Notes: generated by a model from the sequence alone, not told the origin. A DNA stretch of 64,000 nt from Nodosilinea sp. E11 (GCF_032813545.1 NZ_CP136520.1:5140001-5204000); one strand, 5' to 3'. Counted from the first letter of the stretch, positions 18,832-27,773 are shown. A program made the numbers and translations.

Positions 18832-19431
18832 ATGCCAAAATCAGCGCCAGAATCAGCGCCAAAGTCAGCCATCGAGAACTGGGGCCCGCGCCTGCGGCGA
18901 ATACCGGTAGTGGTAATCCTTGGGGCTCTCCTGGTGGGTCTGTGGGGGCTGAGCGCGCCTGCCCCCCAGGGAGTGGTATGCGATCGCGCTGCTCCCGGCC
19001 AGGTCTACTGCCAGGCCAGCCTGCCCCGTCCTTGGGCCTGGTGGCCCCAGAGCCAGCGGGCCTTTGCCCTAGAAGATGTCGCCCTCACCTCCGAGCTCTG
19101 CGACAACACTCCCCGTGGTGGCGTGCGCTTTTGTCACCGCCTCACCCTGCGGGGGGCCGAGCACCAAGTCACCCTCTCCGAAGTGCGTACCCCCCTGTCG
19201 GCGGCGGCGCTGCGCGATCAGCTGCACCGGTATATAGCTGGTGAGGGCAGTCCCCAGCTGATCTGGTCAAGCTCCTCCCTGGGACTGCCCTGGCGAACCC
19301 TGGCCATTACCCTGCTGCTGGCGATCGCGACCTGGGCTCTATGGGATATTCGCTGGCCGCCCCTACGGCCCTTGCCCCAGGCCCTAGATGGCCTAGACCG
19401 TTCCAGTCAGGCGATCGATCACAATCCTTAA
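18832..19431 (+). CDS. Two-span membrane protein of unknown function
   Basis: About 199 residues, not recognised as a named family. A basic N-terminus, a first transmembrane helix (~residues 24-44), an external region with four cysteines in pairs (CDRAAPGQVYC and CDNTPRGGVRFC) that could form disulfides in the periplasm, and a second helix (~155-175) followed by a short cytoplasmic tail. The frame could start at TTG 18823 or ATG 18832; ATG is preferred. It is divergent from the SDR gene. The topology resembles small cyanobacterial envelope proteins, but no function is proposed. Confidence 0.65.
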   Translation: MPKSAPESAPKSAIENWGPRLRRIPVVVILGALLVGLWGLSAPAPQGVVCDRAAPGQVYCQASLPRPWAWWPQSQRAFALEDVALTSELCDNTPRGGVRFCHRLTLRGAEHQVTLSEVRTPLSAAALRDQLHRYIAGEGSPQLIWSSSSLGLPWRTLAITLLLAIATWALWDIRWPPLRPLPQALDGLDRSSQAIDHNP

Positions 19432-19508
19432 AGACTGCCTTAATTTCGTTGATGGCTTAAAGCCCCAGGCTAGAGCAAATTATCCTATGCATGTCAAGTG
19501 GTCAAGGG

Positions 19509-19698
19509 CAAAAATTTTACAAAAAAAAATATTAAAACTAAATTTCCCCAGCTTTTCCCCAGGCTAATCCAGGTTTTCCCCAGGTTTTCCCCAGGTTTTA
19601 ACGGTGGGGCAAGGGATTTAGCAGCCTTGGGGAAAACCTGAACTTTTATCCCCGCGATCGACCTTTCTTTGTCTAACCCCTTCACCTGCTTGGGGAAA
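19509..19698. repeat. Iterated TTTTCCCCA array beside an AT-rich tract
   Basis: An A+T-only-like tract (19509-19545) is followed by a helical-phase array of 10-11-bp units beginning at 19549, 19560, 19570, 19581 and 19592 (core CAGGTTTTCCC). TTTTCCCCA occurs exactly at 19553, 19574 and 19585, and inverted (TGGGGAAAA) at 19628, with a near match (TGGGGAAAG) at 19691. It is one base from the cyanobacterial DnaA box TTTTCCACA. The arrangement (AT-rich element plus box cluster) resembles a replication origin or a partition/operator site. The surrounding 659 bases (19432-20090) hold no gene. Confidence 0.6.
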
Positions 19699-20090
19699 GC
19701 AGCAAAACCCCTATTCTTTCGTAGACCACCGGACTTCATTAGCTCAAGCGTGCCGTTAAAGCAAGATTGACAGGGTCAGAGGAGTTCGGCAAAATGATGC
19801 GACTGGCACAGCGAACCCTTTTGGTTCATTGCCCCCAAAGCCTGTCCTCAGGACATTGTCGGCGGTAAATCATAGCCCCTTGACCTTTTTTCTGGGCTGC
19901 CCTAGCTCAGGTAGTTTTACCTAAAGCTTTTATTAAATCCAACTATCCAACATGGCTTTGAGGTCTACGAGAGGCATCGTACTCCCGCCCTAGGGCTGCG
20001 GGTACCCATTCCCATCACTCTCATCCCCTTTAAGCACCGTCATTCTGGCGATCTACAGCACCACACTCCCTTACTACGAAGGCAACGCCC

Positions 20091-20306
20091 ATGACCCTAA
20101 ATACGACCACGCCCCGTGTCAGCCTCATGGCCGAAGTTCCCGAAGAACTCTACGACGCGCTTCAGACTTATCTAGAGGGCAACCCCGCCTGGAACCAGCA
20201 CCGCGTCTTTTGCGCTGCCCTATCCCTATTCTTGATGCAGGACAGAACCTGCGATCGCGATGTCAACCGCATCTACCTCGATGCTCTCTTTGACTACACC
20301 CCCTAG
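20091..20306 (+). CDS. DUF2811-type small cyanobacterial protein
   Basis: A 71-residue soluble protein. The core VSLMAEVPEELYDALQTYLE followed by NPAWNQHRVFCAALSLFLMQ matches what I know of the cyanobacteria-specific DUF2811 family, whose function is not known. The helical pattern (a short strand then two helices) is reminiscent of ribbon-helix-helix proteins, so DNA binding is conceivable. It ends 42 bases before a perfect 15-bp hairpin that separates it from the convergent ParA-partner gene. Confidence 0.75.
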   Translation: MTLNTTTPRVSLMAEVPEELYDALQTYLEGNPAWNQHRVFCAALSLFLMQDRTCDRDVNRIYLDALFDYTP

Positions 20307-20348
20307 TCCGTCCCAGGGCTTTGCTAACGAAATAGGCTTAAAACAAAT

Positions 20349-20381
20349 CGGGGTTTAGGGTTGATTCAACCCTAAACCCCG
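20349..20381. terminator. Perfect 15-bp hairpin between convergent genes
   Basis: CGGGGTTTAGGGTTG (20349-20363) pairs exactly with 20367-20381 across a 3-base loop. There is no long U-tract on either side, so it could act as a weak bidirectional terminator or an RNA end-protecting structure. Confidence 0.65.
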
Positions 20382-20444
20382 GCATCTAGGCCTGCTGAGC
20401 ATGCGATCGCTACATTTCTCCAGCCGCTCAATCAACTTGGCTGC

Positions 20445-21200
20445 TCAGTCAACCCAGCCAATATCGGCATCGGTCAGCATGGGGTTGGGCTGTCCCTTTT
20501 GAATGGCATACTCAGGTACACCCCGGTGATAGGTGGGCTTAGCGGTCGTCTCTACCGGGCGGCGAGGCGTAATGTCTACCCCAGAAATGCGGCGAGCGGT
20601 TTGAGCCGGGGCTATAGCCGGAGCCGGGGCCGGGGCTTCCGCTAGCTTCAAAATGGTCTGCTTCGCTTCCTCTAACTCGGCCTGGGTTTTCGTCAGCGCC
20701 TCAGCCTTGGCTTGAGTAGCCGCCTTAGCCTCATCTAGGCTGTCCTTCAGCTCAAACAGCCTCCCCTGCTGGGTTTCTAAGTCTTTTTGCAAACCCGCGA
20801 CAGTTTTTTCAAGCTGAGCCTTGTCTTTTTGCGCAGCGGCTAGGTACTTTTCGAGGGCGCTCATCCGCTGGGCCAAATCGGCGTCAGGGGTGGCTTTGGC
20901 TGCTGCCGCTGCCTCGGGCTGAGCGGCTGGCTCTGCTTCGGCCTGAGCGGCTGGCTCCGCTTTAGGCTGAGCCGCTGCTTTGGTCTTAGTGGCCTTGGTC
21001 GATTTGCTCGCTTGTTTAGCCGCCGGGCGACTCGATGCGGTGCGGCGACTCGTTGACGATCGCGAGGCCCGGCGGCTAGCGGTCGCTTTGGCCGCAGGGG
21101 CAGCCTCCTCAGCTTCGGCCTTAGGCGCCTCTGCCGGGTCTGGGGCGTCAGCCTTGTTTACTTCTTCTTTAAGCAGGTCGGAGAGGCTTTTCTTAGTCAT
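20445..21200 (-). CDS. McdB-like partner of a ParA ATPase (disordered N-terminus, coiled coil, C-terminal Trp)
   Basis: A 251-residue protein with a basic N-terminal peptide ([14 protein letters not shown]), a low-complexity Ala/Lys/Glu/Arg-rich region (~15-105, with [11 protein letters not shown]), a coiled coil (~108-190) and a Pro/Ala linker leading to a short C-terminal motif that ends DIGWVD. This order, the tryptophan within the last few residues and the immediate ParA neighbour are the hallmarks described for McdB, which with McdA spaces carboxysomes along the nucleoid. I cannot compare sequences directly, so another cargo is possible. It overlaps the ParA gene by 4 bases (ATGA), indicating translational coupling. 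Confidence 0.6.
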   Translation of the reverse strand: MTKKSLSDLLKEEVNKADAPDPAEAPKAEAEEAAPAAKATASRRASRSSTSRRTASSRPAAKQASKSTKATKTKAAAQPKAEPAAQAEAEPAAQPEAAAAAKATPDADLAQRMSALEKYLAAAQKDKAQLEKTVAGLQKDLETQQGRLFELKDSLDEAKAATQAKAEALTKTQAELEEAKQTILKLAEAPAPAPAIAPAQTARRISGVDITPRRPVETTAKPTYHRGVPEYAIQKGQPNPMLTDADIGWVD

Positions 21201-21838
21201 GGCTGGGTCCAGTCTCGCTGTAGTTCTTCGGCAACTCGGCAGTAGTCAGAACGGGCCTCTTGGCTGTTTTTGCCCCGCCACCTGAGCACCGGCAGCCCCT
21301 CTAATGCAGCCCGCTCGTGGGCTTTATAGGTGCGAATAAAGGCATTGCAGGCGGGAATTTTCAGCTCCAGCAGAGTGTTCTGGGCTTCAATGGCTTCGCC
21401 GACGCTGCGGGAATCCACCTTCGTCAACAATACTCGATGGGATACCCCGCTGGGCGATACCGCTTCATTCACTGTAGTAATCAGCACCGCTAGATCCATC
21501 GGGGCTGGGGGGGTGGGCAACAGCAGATAGTCTGCCGCTGGAATTACGGCAGCCAGGGTGGCGGACCCAAGGGCAGGTGGAGTGTCTACCACAATCAGGT
21601 CATGGGCATGCTCCTGCTTAAGTCGCCCCAACCGAGCCGGGTTGATTTCTGGCCTGACTTCAAACCCTAGATCGACCGGGCTGCGGCCTGTCCACCACAG
21701 GGCAGACCCCTGGGGGTCGGCATCGACCAACAGCACCGACCGGGTCTGGGCAAATACCGCCGCCAGGTTCACGGCGGTAGTGGTCTTACCCACACCTCCT
21801 TTGCCGTTAAACACCGCTAACACAATCGGATTAGCCAA
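21197..21838 (-). CDS. ParA-type ATPase, McdA-like (type 2)
   Basis: A 213-residue ParA/MinD-family ATPase that dimerises on ATP, binds DNA non-specifically and positions cargo. The deviant Walker A motif is complete ([10 protein letters not shown] at 11-20, signature Lys13); [14 protein letters not shown] is Walker A', [11 protein letters not shown] Walker B. Possession of the signature lysine fits type 2 McdA; type 1 McdA lacks it. There is no ParB, so this is not a classical chromosome partition pair. It is first in a two-gene operon with the coiled-coil protein downstream. The ATG is preceded by AGGAG (GGAGGAGATTG). Confidence 0.85.
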   Translation of the reverse strand: MANPIVLAVFNGKGGVGKTTTAVNLAAVFAQTRSVLLVDADPQGSALWWTGRSPVDLGFEVRPEINPARLGRLKQEHAHDLIVVDTPPALGSATLAAVIPAADYLLLPTPPAPMDLAVLITTVNEAVSPSGVSHRVLLTKVDSRSVGEAIEAQNTLLELKIPACNAFIRTYKAHERAALEGLPVLRWRGKNSQEARSDYCRVAEELQRDWTQP

Positions 21839-22178
21839 TCAATCTCCTCCTTGGGGGATGAGGGAATAGGCGGGATGAGCCCATAGTGATGACACGCAAT
21901 ATCCTAGAGCTTTACTTGCCCCGTCTGCGTCGTGCTGAGGGAGAGCTCCAGACAGGGTGCTTGCGTTCAGCAGCTATAGCAACGTTCCACCTACGGAACC
22001 CCAACCTACGGAATAGTACTGCAAGGTGACTCGAACAGCGTATCCAGATTTGCCCAATTCCTTAAACCCCCTTGTAGGCAACCCCCACCCTTGGCCCCCA
22101 AGGGCAGCGTCCCTCTGCATCTCCCTTCACTCAGTTTCCCCTGGTAAAATACAAGCGACCTATCAAACCCCATTGTCC
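21839..22178. other. Gene-free stretch upstream of the ParA operon
   Basis: Divergent space of 340 bases between the ParA gene and a small membrane-protein gene. It presumably holds both promoters. A CCTACGGAA sequence occurs twice within 20 bases (near 21991-22015); nothing else stands out. Confidence 0.35.
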
Positions 22179-22334
22179 ATGCGCTACAGCATCATGCTGC
22201 AACTGGTCGTCGCCACTACTCTGGTATTAACTAGCGCAGCGGCTTTTTTTGCCTGGCTGCAAAATCGTCCCACTGAGATAGAAACAGCCCAGGTGACGGC
22301 TACTCACGTCCTTAACCCCCATGTCCATGGCTAG
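22179..22334 (+). CDS. Small single-span membrane protein
   Basis: A 51-residue open frame starting MRYSIMLQLVVATTLVLTSA with one convincing transmembrane helix (~residues 6-24) and a short polar tail. The stop overlaps the start of the following DUF1003 gene by about 14 bases, suggesting translational coupling. A longer frame from 22026 exists, but its upstream part looks non-coding. Unrecognised. Confidence 0.45.
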   Translation: MRYSIMLQLVVATTLVLTSAAAFFAWLQNRPTEIETAQVTATHVLNPHVHG

Positions 22335-22959
22335 CTCTACTCCGTCAGAGTCGTCTTCTCAAGCGGTTTGGTTTAGACGTCGTTCTCGGCAGCGCATTTT
22401 AACCGCTCCTCTACCCGACCCGATCGCCGAAAATATTGAGGCAATTATTGCCATTCACCGCCAAGAAGCCAAGGCTGCCACCGCCGCCGAGCGCATTTTA
22501 GAAACGGTGGCCTCATGGTTTAGCCGCCCCACCTTTTTGTACCTGTTGCTGATTGGTCTGGGGCTGTGGTTGGGGGGCGACGGGCTCAACGAAACCGGAT
22601 GGCTGCCTTTTACCCTACCTACTTTTAGCTGGAGAGAGCAGGGGCTAGATGCGGCGGCGCTGCTAATTTCAACCGGCGTACTGATTCGCCAAAATCGCCA
22701 GGAGGGTTTTGCCGAACAGCGTACCCAGCTCATGCTTCAGCTCAATCTGCTGTCTGAGAAAAAAATTGCCAAGATCATCGCCCTGCTCGAGGAACTGCGC
22801 CAAGATCTGCCCGACATCGAACAGCGCTATGACCACGAAGCTGCCATCATGCAGATCTCTACCGATCCCCTAGCGGTGCTGGAGGCCCTCAAAGAAAACC
22901 TCGAAGAGGAGATCTTAGCCGAGGGAGAGGAGGATCCGCCGAACTCAGTAACGGTTTAG
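22321..22959 (+). CDS. DUF1003 membrane protein
   Basis: A 212-residue protein with an N-terminal basic segment, two hydrophobic spans (FLYLLLIGLGLWLGG near residue 72 and the segment near 105-118) and a cytoplasmic C-terminal helical domain (residues ~120-205, RQNRQEGFAEQRTQLMLQLNLLSEKKIAKIIALLEE, mostly charged heptads). The position of the helices and the arrangement match DUF1003 proteins found in many bacteria; no function is established. Start may be ATG 22321 or ATG 22327. It forms a pair with the preceding small membrane-protein gene. Confidence 0.75.
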   Translation: MSMASSTPSESSSQAVWFRRRSRQRILTAPLPDPIAENIEAIIAIHRQEAKAATAAERILETVASWFSRPTFLYLLLIGLGLWLGGDGLNETGWLPFTLPTFSWREQGLDAAALLISTGVLIRQNRQEGFAEQRTQLMLQLNLLSEKKIAKIIALLEELRQDLPDIEQRYDHEAAIMQISTDPLAVLEALKENLEEEILAEGEEDPPNSVTV

Positions 22960-23045
22960 GAAGCAGGGAGAGGAAGCCGGTTGGTAGCCGAGAGCTAGGA
23001 TTGGGACAGTCCGTGGTCCCGGCTACTATAATAAGACCGTTAGCT

Positions 23046-23062
23046 GGTGGGCAGTGCCCACC
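23046..23062. repeat. Short palindrome GGTGGGCAGTGCCCACC (family A)
   Basis: One of at least eight copies of a dispersed palindrome in this window, here between two converging genes. Other copies: 27850-27876, 31521-31543, 31580-31600, 31717-31739, 35673-35697, 37411-37429 and 43579-43595. They are usually followed or preceded by CCTAC or GTAGG. Confidence 0.85.
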
Positions 23063-23113
23063 CTACGGCGGTTACAGCCCACCAGTAGACGATCGGTATT
23101 GGGGTGAAGACGG

Positions 23114-23476
23114 CTAACGCAGCAGCTGCTTCACGGTGCTGATCATGTCTGCCGGGCGAAAAGGCTTAGTGATGTAGGCATCGGCTCCCTGTTTCATACC
23201 CCAATAACGATCAAATTCTTCCGCCTTGCTAGAACAAATAATGACGGGGATATTTTGGGTGGCAGCGGTGTTTTTAATCCACCGACAGAGTTCGTAGCCG
23301 TTCATATTCGGCATGACAATATCAAGCACCACCAGATCCGGGGGCGTTGCCTGAATCATGTCTTGGGCCTCGACGCCATCTTTGGCTTCTACCACGGTTA
23401 AACCCGCCTTGAGCAGCAGCCCCGCAATCATTTCTCGCAGGGTTGAGCTGTCATCGACAATTAGCACTGTACTCAT
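23114..23476 (-). CDS. Single-domain response regulator (CheY/PilH-like)
   Basis: A 120-residue receiver domain with no output domain: acidic pair in IVDDSS (residues ~7-9), phospho-acceptor Asp52 in VVLDIVMP, switch Ser/Thr in ICSS near 82 and conserved Lys in ITKPF near 104. Such stand-alone receivers act in phosphorelays for phototaxis, pilus or chemotaxis control in cyanobacteria. No histidine kinase is nearby, so its partner is not known. Start ATG 23476. Confidence 0.92.
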   Translation of the reverse strand: MSTVLIVDDSSTLREMIAGLLLKAGLTVVEAKDGVEAQDMIQATPPDLVVLDIVMPNMNGYELCRWIKNTAATQNIPVIICSSKAEEFDRYWGMKQGADAYITKPFRPADMISTVKQLLR

Positions 23477-23568
23477 ACTGATGCCTCGCTGACGGTAAGC
23501 AGACCGCCCGTTGCTCCGTAGCTATTATGGACAATTTGGGGAGACTCTAACACTTTTTCACCCCTCTG

Positions 23569-24471
23569 CTATCGCAATGAGAATTTGCGTACTGCCAGCA
23601 GGCTGCCGATCAGCCCTACTAGGGTGCCCAAACCCAATAAAGCCGCAGGCAGCAAGATTAGCTGCTGCGGGGTGAGCCGTAGCCCCTGCACTACAAACTG
23701 AATAAAGTCGGCTTGCTGGGTCGCCAACTCGGTTAAAAAGCGTTGAATCGTCAGCAGCAGACCCCAGGCCACGATCGCTCCGGCTAAACCAAAGGCCGCG
23801 CCCTGCAAAATAAACGGCAGATAGATCCAGATGCGCGTGGCTCCCACCAACTGCATCACCTCGATCTCGCGTTTACGGGCCAGCACAATCAGGCGGATGG
23901 TGGTGGTAATGACGGCGGTGGCGGTGAGAGTCAGAATGGTGATCACAAACAGACTCGTCCACTTTAGCCCTTCGTTGAGTTGGGCCAGGCGGGTGACCGC
24001 TTCGTCGATATAGCGCACCTCGTCGATGCCTTCTAGGGCTTGGAGCTGCGCGGCGATCGCCGGTACCGCCTCAGAATCTTTGGCTTTGACCTTGAGTTCA
24101 TCCACCAGCGGGTTGCCCTTGAGCTGAGTAGTCGCCCCCTCAATCTCAGACAGGCCCAGATCGGTCACCAGCGAAGCCCAGGCCGCCTCTTTGGTGACCG
24201 GCGTTACCCCGACCACATCGGGAAAGGCTTCTACTACAGGTTTTAGATCGCTGGCTTGAAAGCCGCTTTCTAGGTAGGCTGACACCTCTAGCTGGCTGCC
24301 AAATTGATTGAGCAACCGCTCGAGTTGCCAGGTCGATTGTAGGCTGATGCCAAACAAAAACAGCAGTACGGTAATGGTGCTAATGGCTGCCCAGTTCATC
24401 CAGCCGCCGCGCCGTAGCCCCAGCAGGGTCTCGCGCAGCAGGTAGTCGAACTTAGTCAAAAGCTTAAACAT
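23569..24471 (-). CDS. ftsX: Cell-division ABC permease FtsX
   Basis: The 300-residue product has an N-terminal cytoplasmic segment, one transmembrane helix (~residues 28-48), a ~110-residue periplasmic domain (LEVSAYLESGFQASDLKPVVEAFPDV is the start of the FtsX extracellular domain) and three further helices near 165-190, 215-240 and 270-290, with the cytoplasmic coupling segment ARKREIEVMQLVGAT. This is the FtsX topology; with FtsE it controls peptidoglycan hydrolases at the division site. No ftsE is adjacent, as is common in cyanobacteria. ATG 24471 (MFKLLTKFDYLLRETL) was chosen over an upstream non-ATG start. Confidence 0.9.
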   Translation of the reverse strand: MFKLLTKFDYLLRETLLGLRRGGWMNWAAISTITVLLFLFGISLQSTWQLERLLNQFGSQLEVSAYLESGFQASDLKPVVEAFPDVVGVTPVTKEAAWASLVTDLGLSEIEGATTQLKGNPLVDELKVKAKDSEAVPAIAAQLQALEGIDEVRYIDEAVTRLAQLNEGLKWTSLFVITILTLTATAVITTTIRLIVLARKREIEVMQLVGATRIWIYLPFILQGAAFGLAGAIVAWGLLLTIQRFLTELATQQADFIQFVVQGLRLTPQQLILLPAALLGLGTLVGLIGSLLAVRKFSLR

Positions 24472-24773
24472 AAGCGCCCTTGCCTGGATATGTTGGGCCG
24501 ATAGTAGCAAATGTGGGGGCTAGCGCCGGACCCAAACGCTAACTATGGCGCTAACTACAGCATGGTACAAGCTATTCGCTGTTTAGGTGCGTGTCAAGGG
24601 ACGTTCTAGATGAGCCATGCCTGCCCTGGGCCGCTAACTAGGGGCCAGGGCAGCCAACTTTGCCTGAGGCCGAATTCTGAAACCATCCCCGCTCATTCTA
24701 GGACAGCAAGGGGTGAGCTAATCTAGGGCTGTGATTGCAGGCGTTGTAACCGAAAGATCTAGAAGGGTTTGCT
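24472..24773. other. Divergent promoter region, ftsX / queG
   Basis: About 300 bases with no gene and no recognised site. It contains a short, unremarkable repeated GCTAACTA-type sequence near 24535-24560 and 24630. Confidence 0.3.
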
Positions 24774-25745
24774 ATGGCTACATTAGGGGCTCAACCGACT
24801 CGCCAGGCGGTGATTGCCCAAGCTCAAGCGCTGGGGTTTCATCTGGTGGGCATTGCGGCGGTAGCGGCGGTGCCTACCGCTGCAGAAGGGGCAGCGGTGG
24901 GCCATTTGCAAACCTGGCTCAAGCAGGGCTATCAGGCCGATATGGGCTGGATGGACAATCCGCGGCGGCAGGATATTCGCCAGGTGCTGCCGGGGGCGCG
25001 ATCGCTGATTTGCGTGGCCCTCAACTACTACACCCCCCACGCTCACTCCAGCGACCCCAGCGACGGCAAAATCTCGCGCTACGCCTGGGGCCGCGACTAT
25101 CACCGGGTCTTACACAAACGCCTTAAGGCTCTGGCTGACTGGCTCACCACCGCTGGAGATGCGGCCATTCAGGTGCGCTACTACGCTGACACCGGCCCCC
25201 TGCAAGACAAGGCCTGGGCCCAGCAGGCCGGGCTGGGCTGGGTGGCCAAAAACGGCAATCTCATTACTCGCCAGTATGGCTCCTGGGTGTTTTTAGGCGA
25301 GCTCGTCACCACCCTTGAACTGGCCCCTGACCCGCCCCACACGGCCCACTGCGGCACCTGTACCCGCTGCCTGGAGGCTTGCCCTACCGGAGCTATTACC
25401 CAGCCCTACGTGGTCGATGCCAACCGCTGTATTGCCTACCACACCATTGAAAATCGGGCCGATATGCTACCTCCAGCGGTGGTGCCTCAGCTGCAAAACT
25501 GGGTAGCGGGCTGTGATATTTGTCAGGATGTCTGTCCTTGGAACCAGCGCTTTGCCCAACCGACGACTTTGGAAGAATTTGAACCTTACCCCCAAAATTT
25601 GGCCCCAAAATTGGCCGACTTAGCTACCCTGACAGAAGATGAATGGGATAATCGATTTCGGGCTTCGGCTCTGCGGCGGATAAAACCGTCCATGTGGCGG
25701 CGTAACGCCCAGGCTGTCCAGCAAAACCACCCTGACTGGCCTTAG
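24774..25745 (+). CDS. queG: Epoxyqueuosine reductase
   Basis: Last step of queuosine synthesis in tRNA: cobalamin-dependent reduction of epoxyqueuosine. The 323-residue product carries two [4Fe-4S] motifs, [15 protein letters not shown] near residue 187 and [11 protein letters not shown] near 246, plus the intervening [10 protein letters not shown]. Upstream [22 protein letters not shown] and [24 protein letters not shown] are family segments around the cobalamin and substrate site. Length is somewhat shorter than the ~380-residue E. coli enzyme, which has an extra C-terminal HEAT domain. Starts at ATG 24774. Confidence 0.96.
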   Translation: MATLGAQPTRQAVIAQAQALGFHLVGIAAVAAVPTAAEGAAVGHLQTWLKQGYQADMGWMDNPRRQDIRQVLPGARSLICVALNYYTPHAHSSDPSDGKISRYAWGRDYHRVLHKRLKALADWLTTAGDAAIQVRYYADTGPLQDKAWAQQAGLGWVAKNGNLITRQYGSWVFLGELVTTLELAPDPPHTAHCGTCTRCLEACPTGAITQPYVVDANRCIAYHTIENRADMLPPAVVPQLQNWVAGCDICQDVCPWNQRFAQPTTLEEFEPYPQNLAPKLADLATLTEDEWDNRFRASALRRIKPSMWRRNAQAVQQNHPDWP

Positions 25746-25824
25746 CCTGCCCGCAACCAACGTACACGCGCTTATATCGTTCTGATTCATATCTTTACTA
25801 CTACCCAACTTTAAACCTGCTGCT

Positions 25825-26709
25825 GTGCTAAAACGTCTCTCTCTCTTGTCGCTATTCACCCTCTGCGGCTTGCTTGGCCCTACTCTCCCGGTTCAGGCCC
25901 AGGCTCTGACCCCCTACGTGTTGCCCCTCGACTACGACTTGATGACTGAGCAGGGGCTATTTCTCGCCAATGAAGCCCAGCAACTGGCAGAATTTCAGCA
26001 GTTTGGTCGGGCCTTGGCCCTAGCCCAGCTCGCCGCCCAGCTCGCCCCCAACGATGGTCAAGTGCTGGCGCTACTGGGAGGGCTTTACCTACAGAGCAAC
26101 GATCTTGACAAAGCGCTGCCGCTGCTCAACCGCGCCCGCAACCTGCTGCCTGGCAACGCTCGGGTATTGTTTGCCCTAGGGTCGGCCCACCTCCAGCAAG
26201 ACAATCCCCGGCTGGCCTCAAGCTACCTAGAACAGGGGCTAAAGCTCGAACCCACTAACCCCAATGCTCTGTTTGATTTGGGCAATGCCTACTTTAAGCT
26301 GGGGCAGTATCCAGAGGCGATCGCTAGTTTTGAGCGGTCTGTAGCGGCGGAGCCAAGTTTCTGGCCCTCGGTCAACAACATTGGCCTGGTGTTCTACGAA
26401 CAGGGCGACGCCCAAAAGGCCGTGGAATATTGGCGGGCCAGTCTTGAGCTAGCGGCCAACGAGCCAGAGCCGAAACTGGCGATCGCCGTTGCCCTCCATG
26501 CCCAAGAAAACTGCGGCGTACCCCTCGTAAGAGCCAGCACCGCCGCCTGCCAAGAAGCCCTGCGTCTCGGTGTAGAGGCGCTAGAGCAAGACAGCCGCTA
26601 CGCGGATCTAGACTTTTTACGTCTCAATCTCTGGGGCGATCGGTTGATTGATTCCACCAACCAGTTCTTTGCGGCCCCTGATATCAAAACGCTGCTGAGC
26701 GAACTGTAA
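25825..26709 (+). CDS. Secreted TPR-repeat protein
   Basis: A 294-residue protein that begins with a signal peptide (MLKRLSLLSLFTLCGLLGPTLPVQAQA, cleavage after AQA expected near residue 27). The rest is helical and contains about five tetratricopeptide repeats between residues ~45 and 215, e.g. NPNALFDLGNAYFKLGQYPEAIASFERS with the W/L-G-Y-A-F-A-P pattern. TPR domains are protein-interaction scaffolds; here in the periplasm or thylakoid lumen. The start is GTG at 25825. The following 110 bases contain nothing recognisable. Confidence 0.82.
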   Translation: MLKRLSLLSLFTLCGLLGPTLPVQAQALTPYVLPLDYDLMTEQGLFLANEAQQLAEFQQFGRALALAQLAAQLAPNDGQVLALLGGLYLQSNDLDKALPLLNRARNLLPGNARVLFALGSAHLQQDNPRLASSYLEQGLKLEPTNPNALFDLGNAYFKLGQYPEAIASFERSVAAEPSFWPSVNNIGLVFYEQGDAQKAVEYWRASLELAANEPEPKLAIAVALHAQENCGVPLVRASTAACQEALRLGVEALEQDSRYADLDFLRLNLWGDRLIDSTNQFFAAPDIKTLLSEL

Positions 26710-26819
26710 CCCAGCGTTTACAAACGGGTCAATTCGTAGGGGCAAATGCCATTTGCTCCCTACATTATTTCGGGGGTAGTCAAGTTGGATGTGGTATAAG
26801 TCCCTCGATCAATAGCGGC

Positions 26820-27773
26820 TCAATAGCGTTCAGGCACAAAAAACTGCTCATTGATTGGAGGGCGCACATAGTCAACCGGGGCGCTTTTACGCGGAGACAA
26901 TTTGAGCGGCTCAGGCGTCATATCCACGTAGTCGATTTTGCTGAGAATGTGGCTGATGCAGTTGAGGCGGGCTCGTTTTTTGTCGTCGGCTTCTACCGTA
27001 AACCAGGGTGCTTCAGGAATATTGGTGTGGGCAAACATGGTGTCTTTGGCGTGAGAATATTCTACCCAGCGATCGCGCGATTCTAGATCCATCGGGCTCA
27101 GTTTCCAGCGGCGGGCGGGGTCGGTGAGCCGCGATTGAAACCGCCGCTCCTGCTCATCGTCACTGACCGAAAACCAATATTTCAGCAAAATAATCCCCGA
27201 TCGCACCAGCATGCGCTCAAATTCGGGGCAGGTCTGCATAAATTCTTGATACTGTGCTTCTGTACAAAAGCCCATCACCTTTTCGACGCCAGCCCGGTTA
27301 TACCAGCTGCGGTCAAAGCAGACAATTTCTCCGGCGGCGGGCAGATGGGCCACATAGCGCTGAAAGTACCACTCGGTCTTTTCGCGATCGCTGGGTGTCC
27401 CTAGAGCAACGACCCGACAGCCCCGAGGGTTCAGCGGCTCGGTCAGGCGCTTAATGGTGCCCCCTTTGCCAGCGGCATCTCGCCCTTCAAACAAAATCAC
27501 AATCCGAGTACCGGTATGCTTTACCCAGTACTGCATTTTGACCAGCTCTACCTGTAGGTGAGCCATTTCCTTGTCGTAGACCTTGCTAGGTAGCTTAGAG
27601 CTACCTTCAGACTCAGAGAGGTGATAAAAAGCGGGTTCGTCTTGAGGCTGATGCTTCTTTTTTTTGGCCGCTTTATTTTTGGCTTTCTTCTTACTCTTCT
27701 TTTTATCTTTTTTCTTGTCAATGCTAGGGGGTTGCTCAGCCCCAGCCTCTCCCTCAACCTGATGTTCACTCAT
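26820..27773 (-). CDS. ppk2: Polyphosphate kinase 2 (PPK2)
   Basis: Phosphorylates nucleotides with polyphosphate, or the reverse. The 317-residue product has a Walker A motif (FEGRDAAGKGGTIKRL near residue 100), a Walker B/lid region (FDRSWYNRAGVEKV near 160) and the conserved KYWFSVSDDEQERRFQSR lid. Whether it acts on NDP or NMP (class I-III) cannot be read from the sequence. Unusual is the N-terminal tail, residues ~19-42, with more than 15 lysines (KKKDKKKSKKKAKNKAAKKKK), a polycation that could bind polyphosphate. A copy of the short palindrome A lies just upstream. Confidence 0.93.
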   Translation of the reverse strand: MSEHQVEGEAGAEQPPSIDKKKDKKKSKKKAKNKAAKKKKHQPQDEPAFYHLSESEGSSKLPSKVYDKEMAHLQVELVKMQYWVKHTGTRIVILFEGRDAAGKGGTIKRLTEPLNPRGCRVVALGTPSDREKTEWYFQRYVAHLPAAGEIVCFDRSWYNRAGVEKVMGFCTEAQYQEFMQTCPEFERMLVRSGIILLKYWFSVSDDEQERRFQSRLTDPARRWKLSPMDLESRDRWVEYSHAKDTMFAHTNIPEAPWFTVEADDKKRARLNCISHILSKIDYVDMTPEPLKLSPRKSAPVDYVRPPINEQFFVPERY

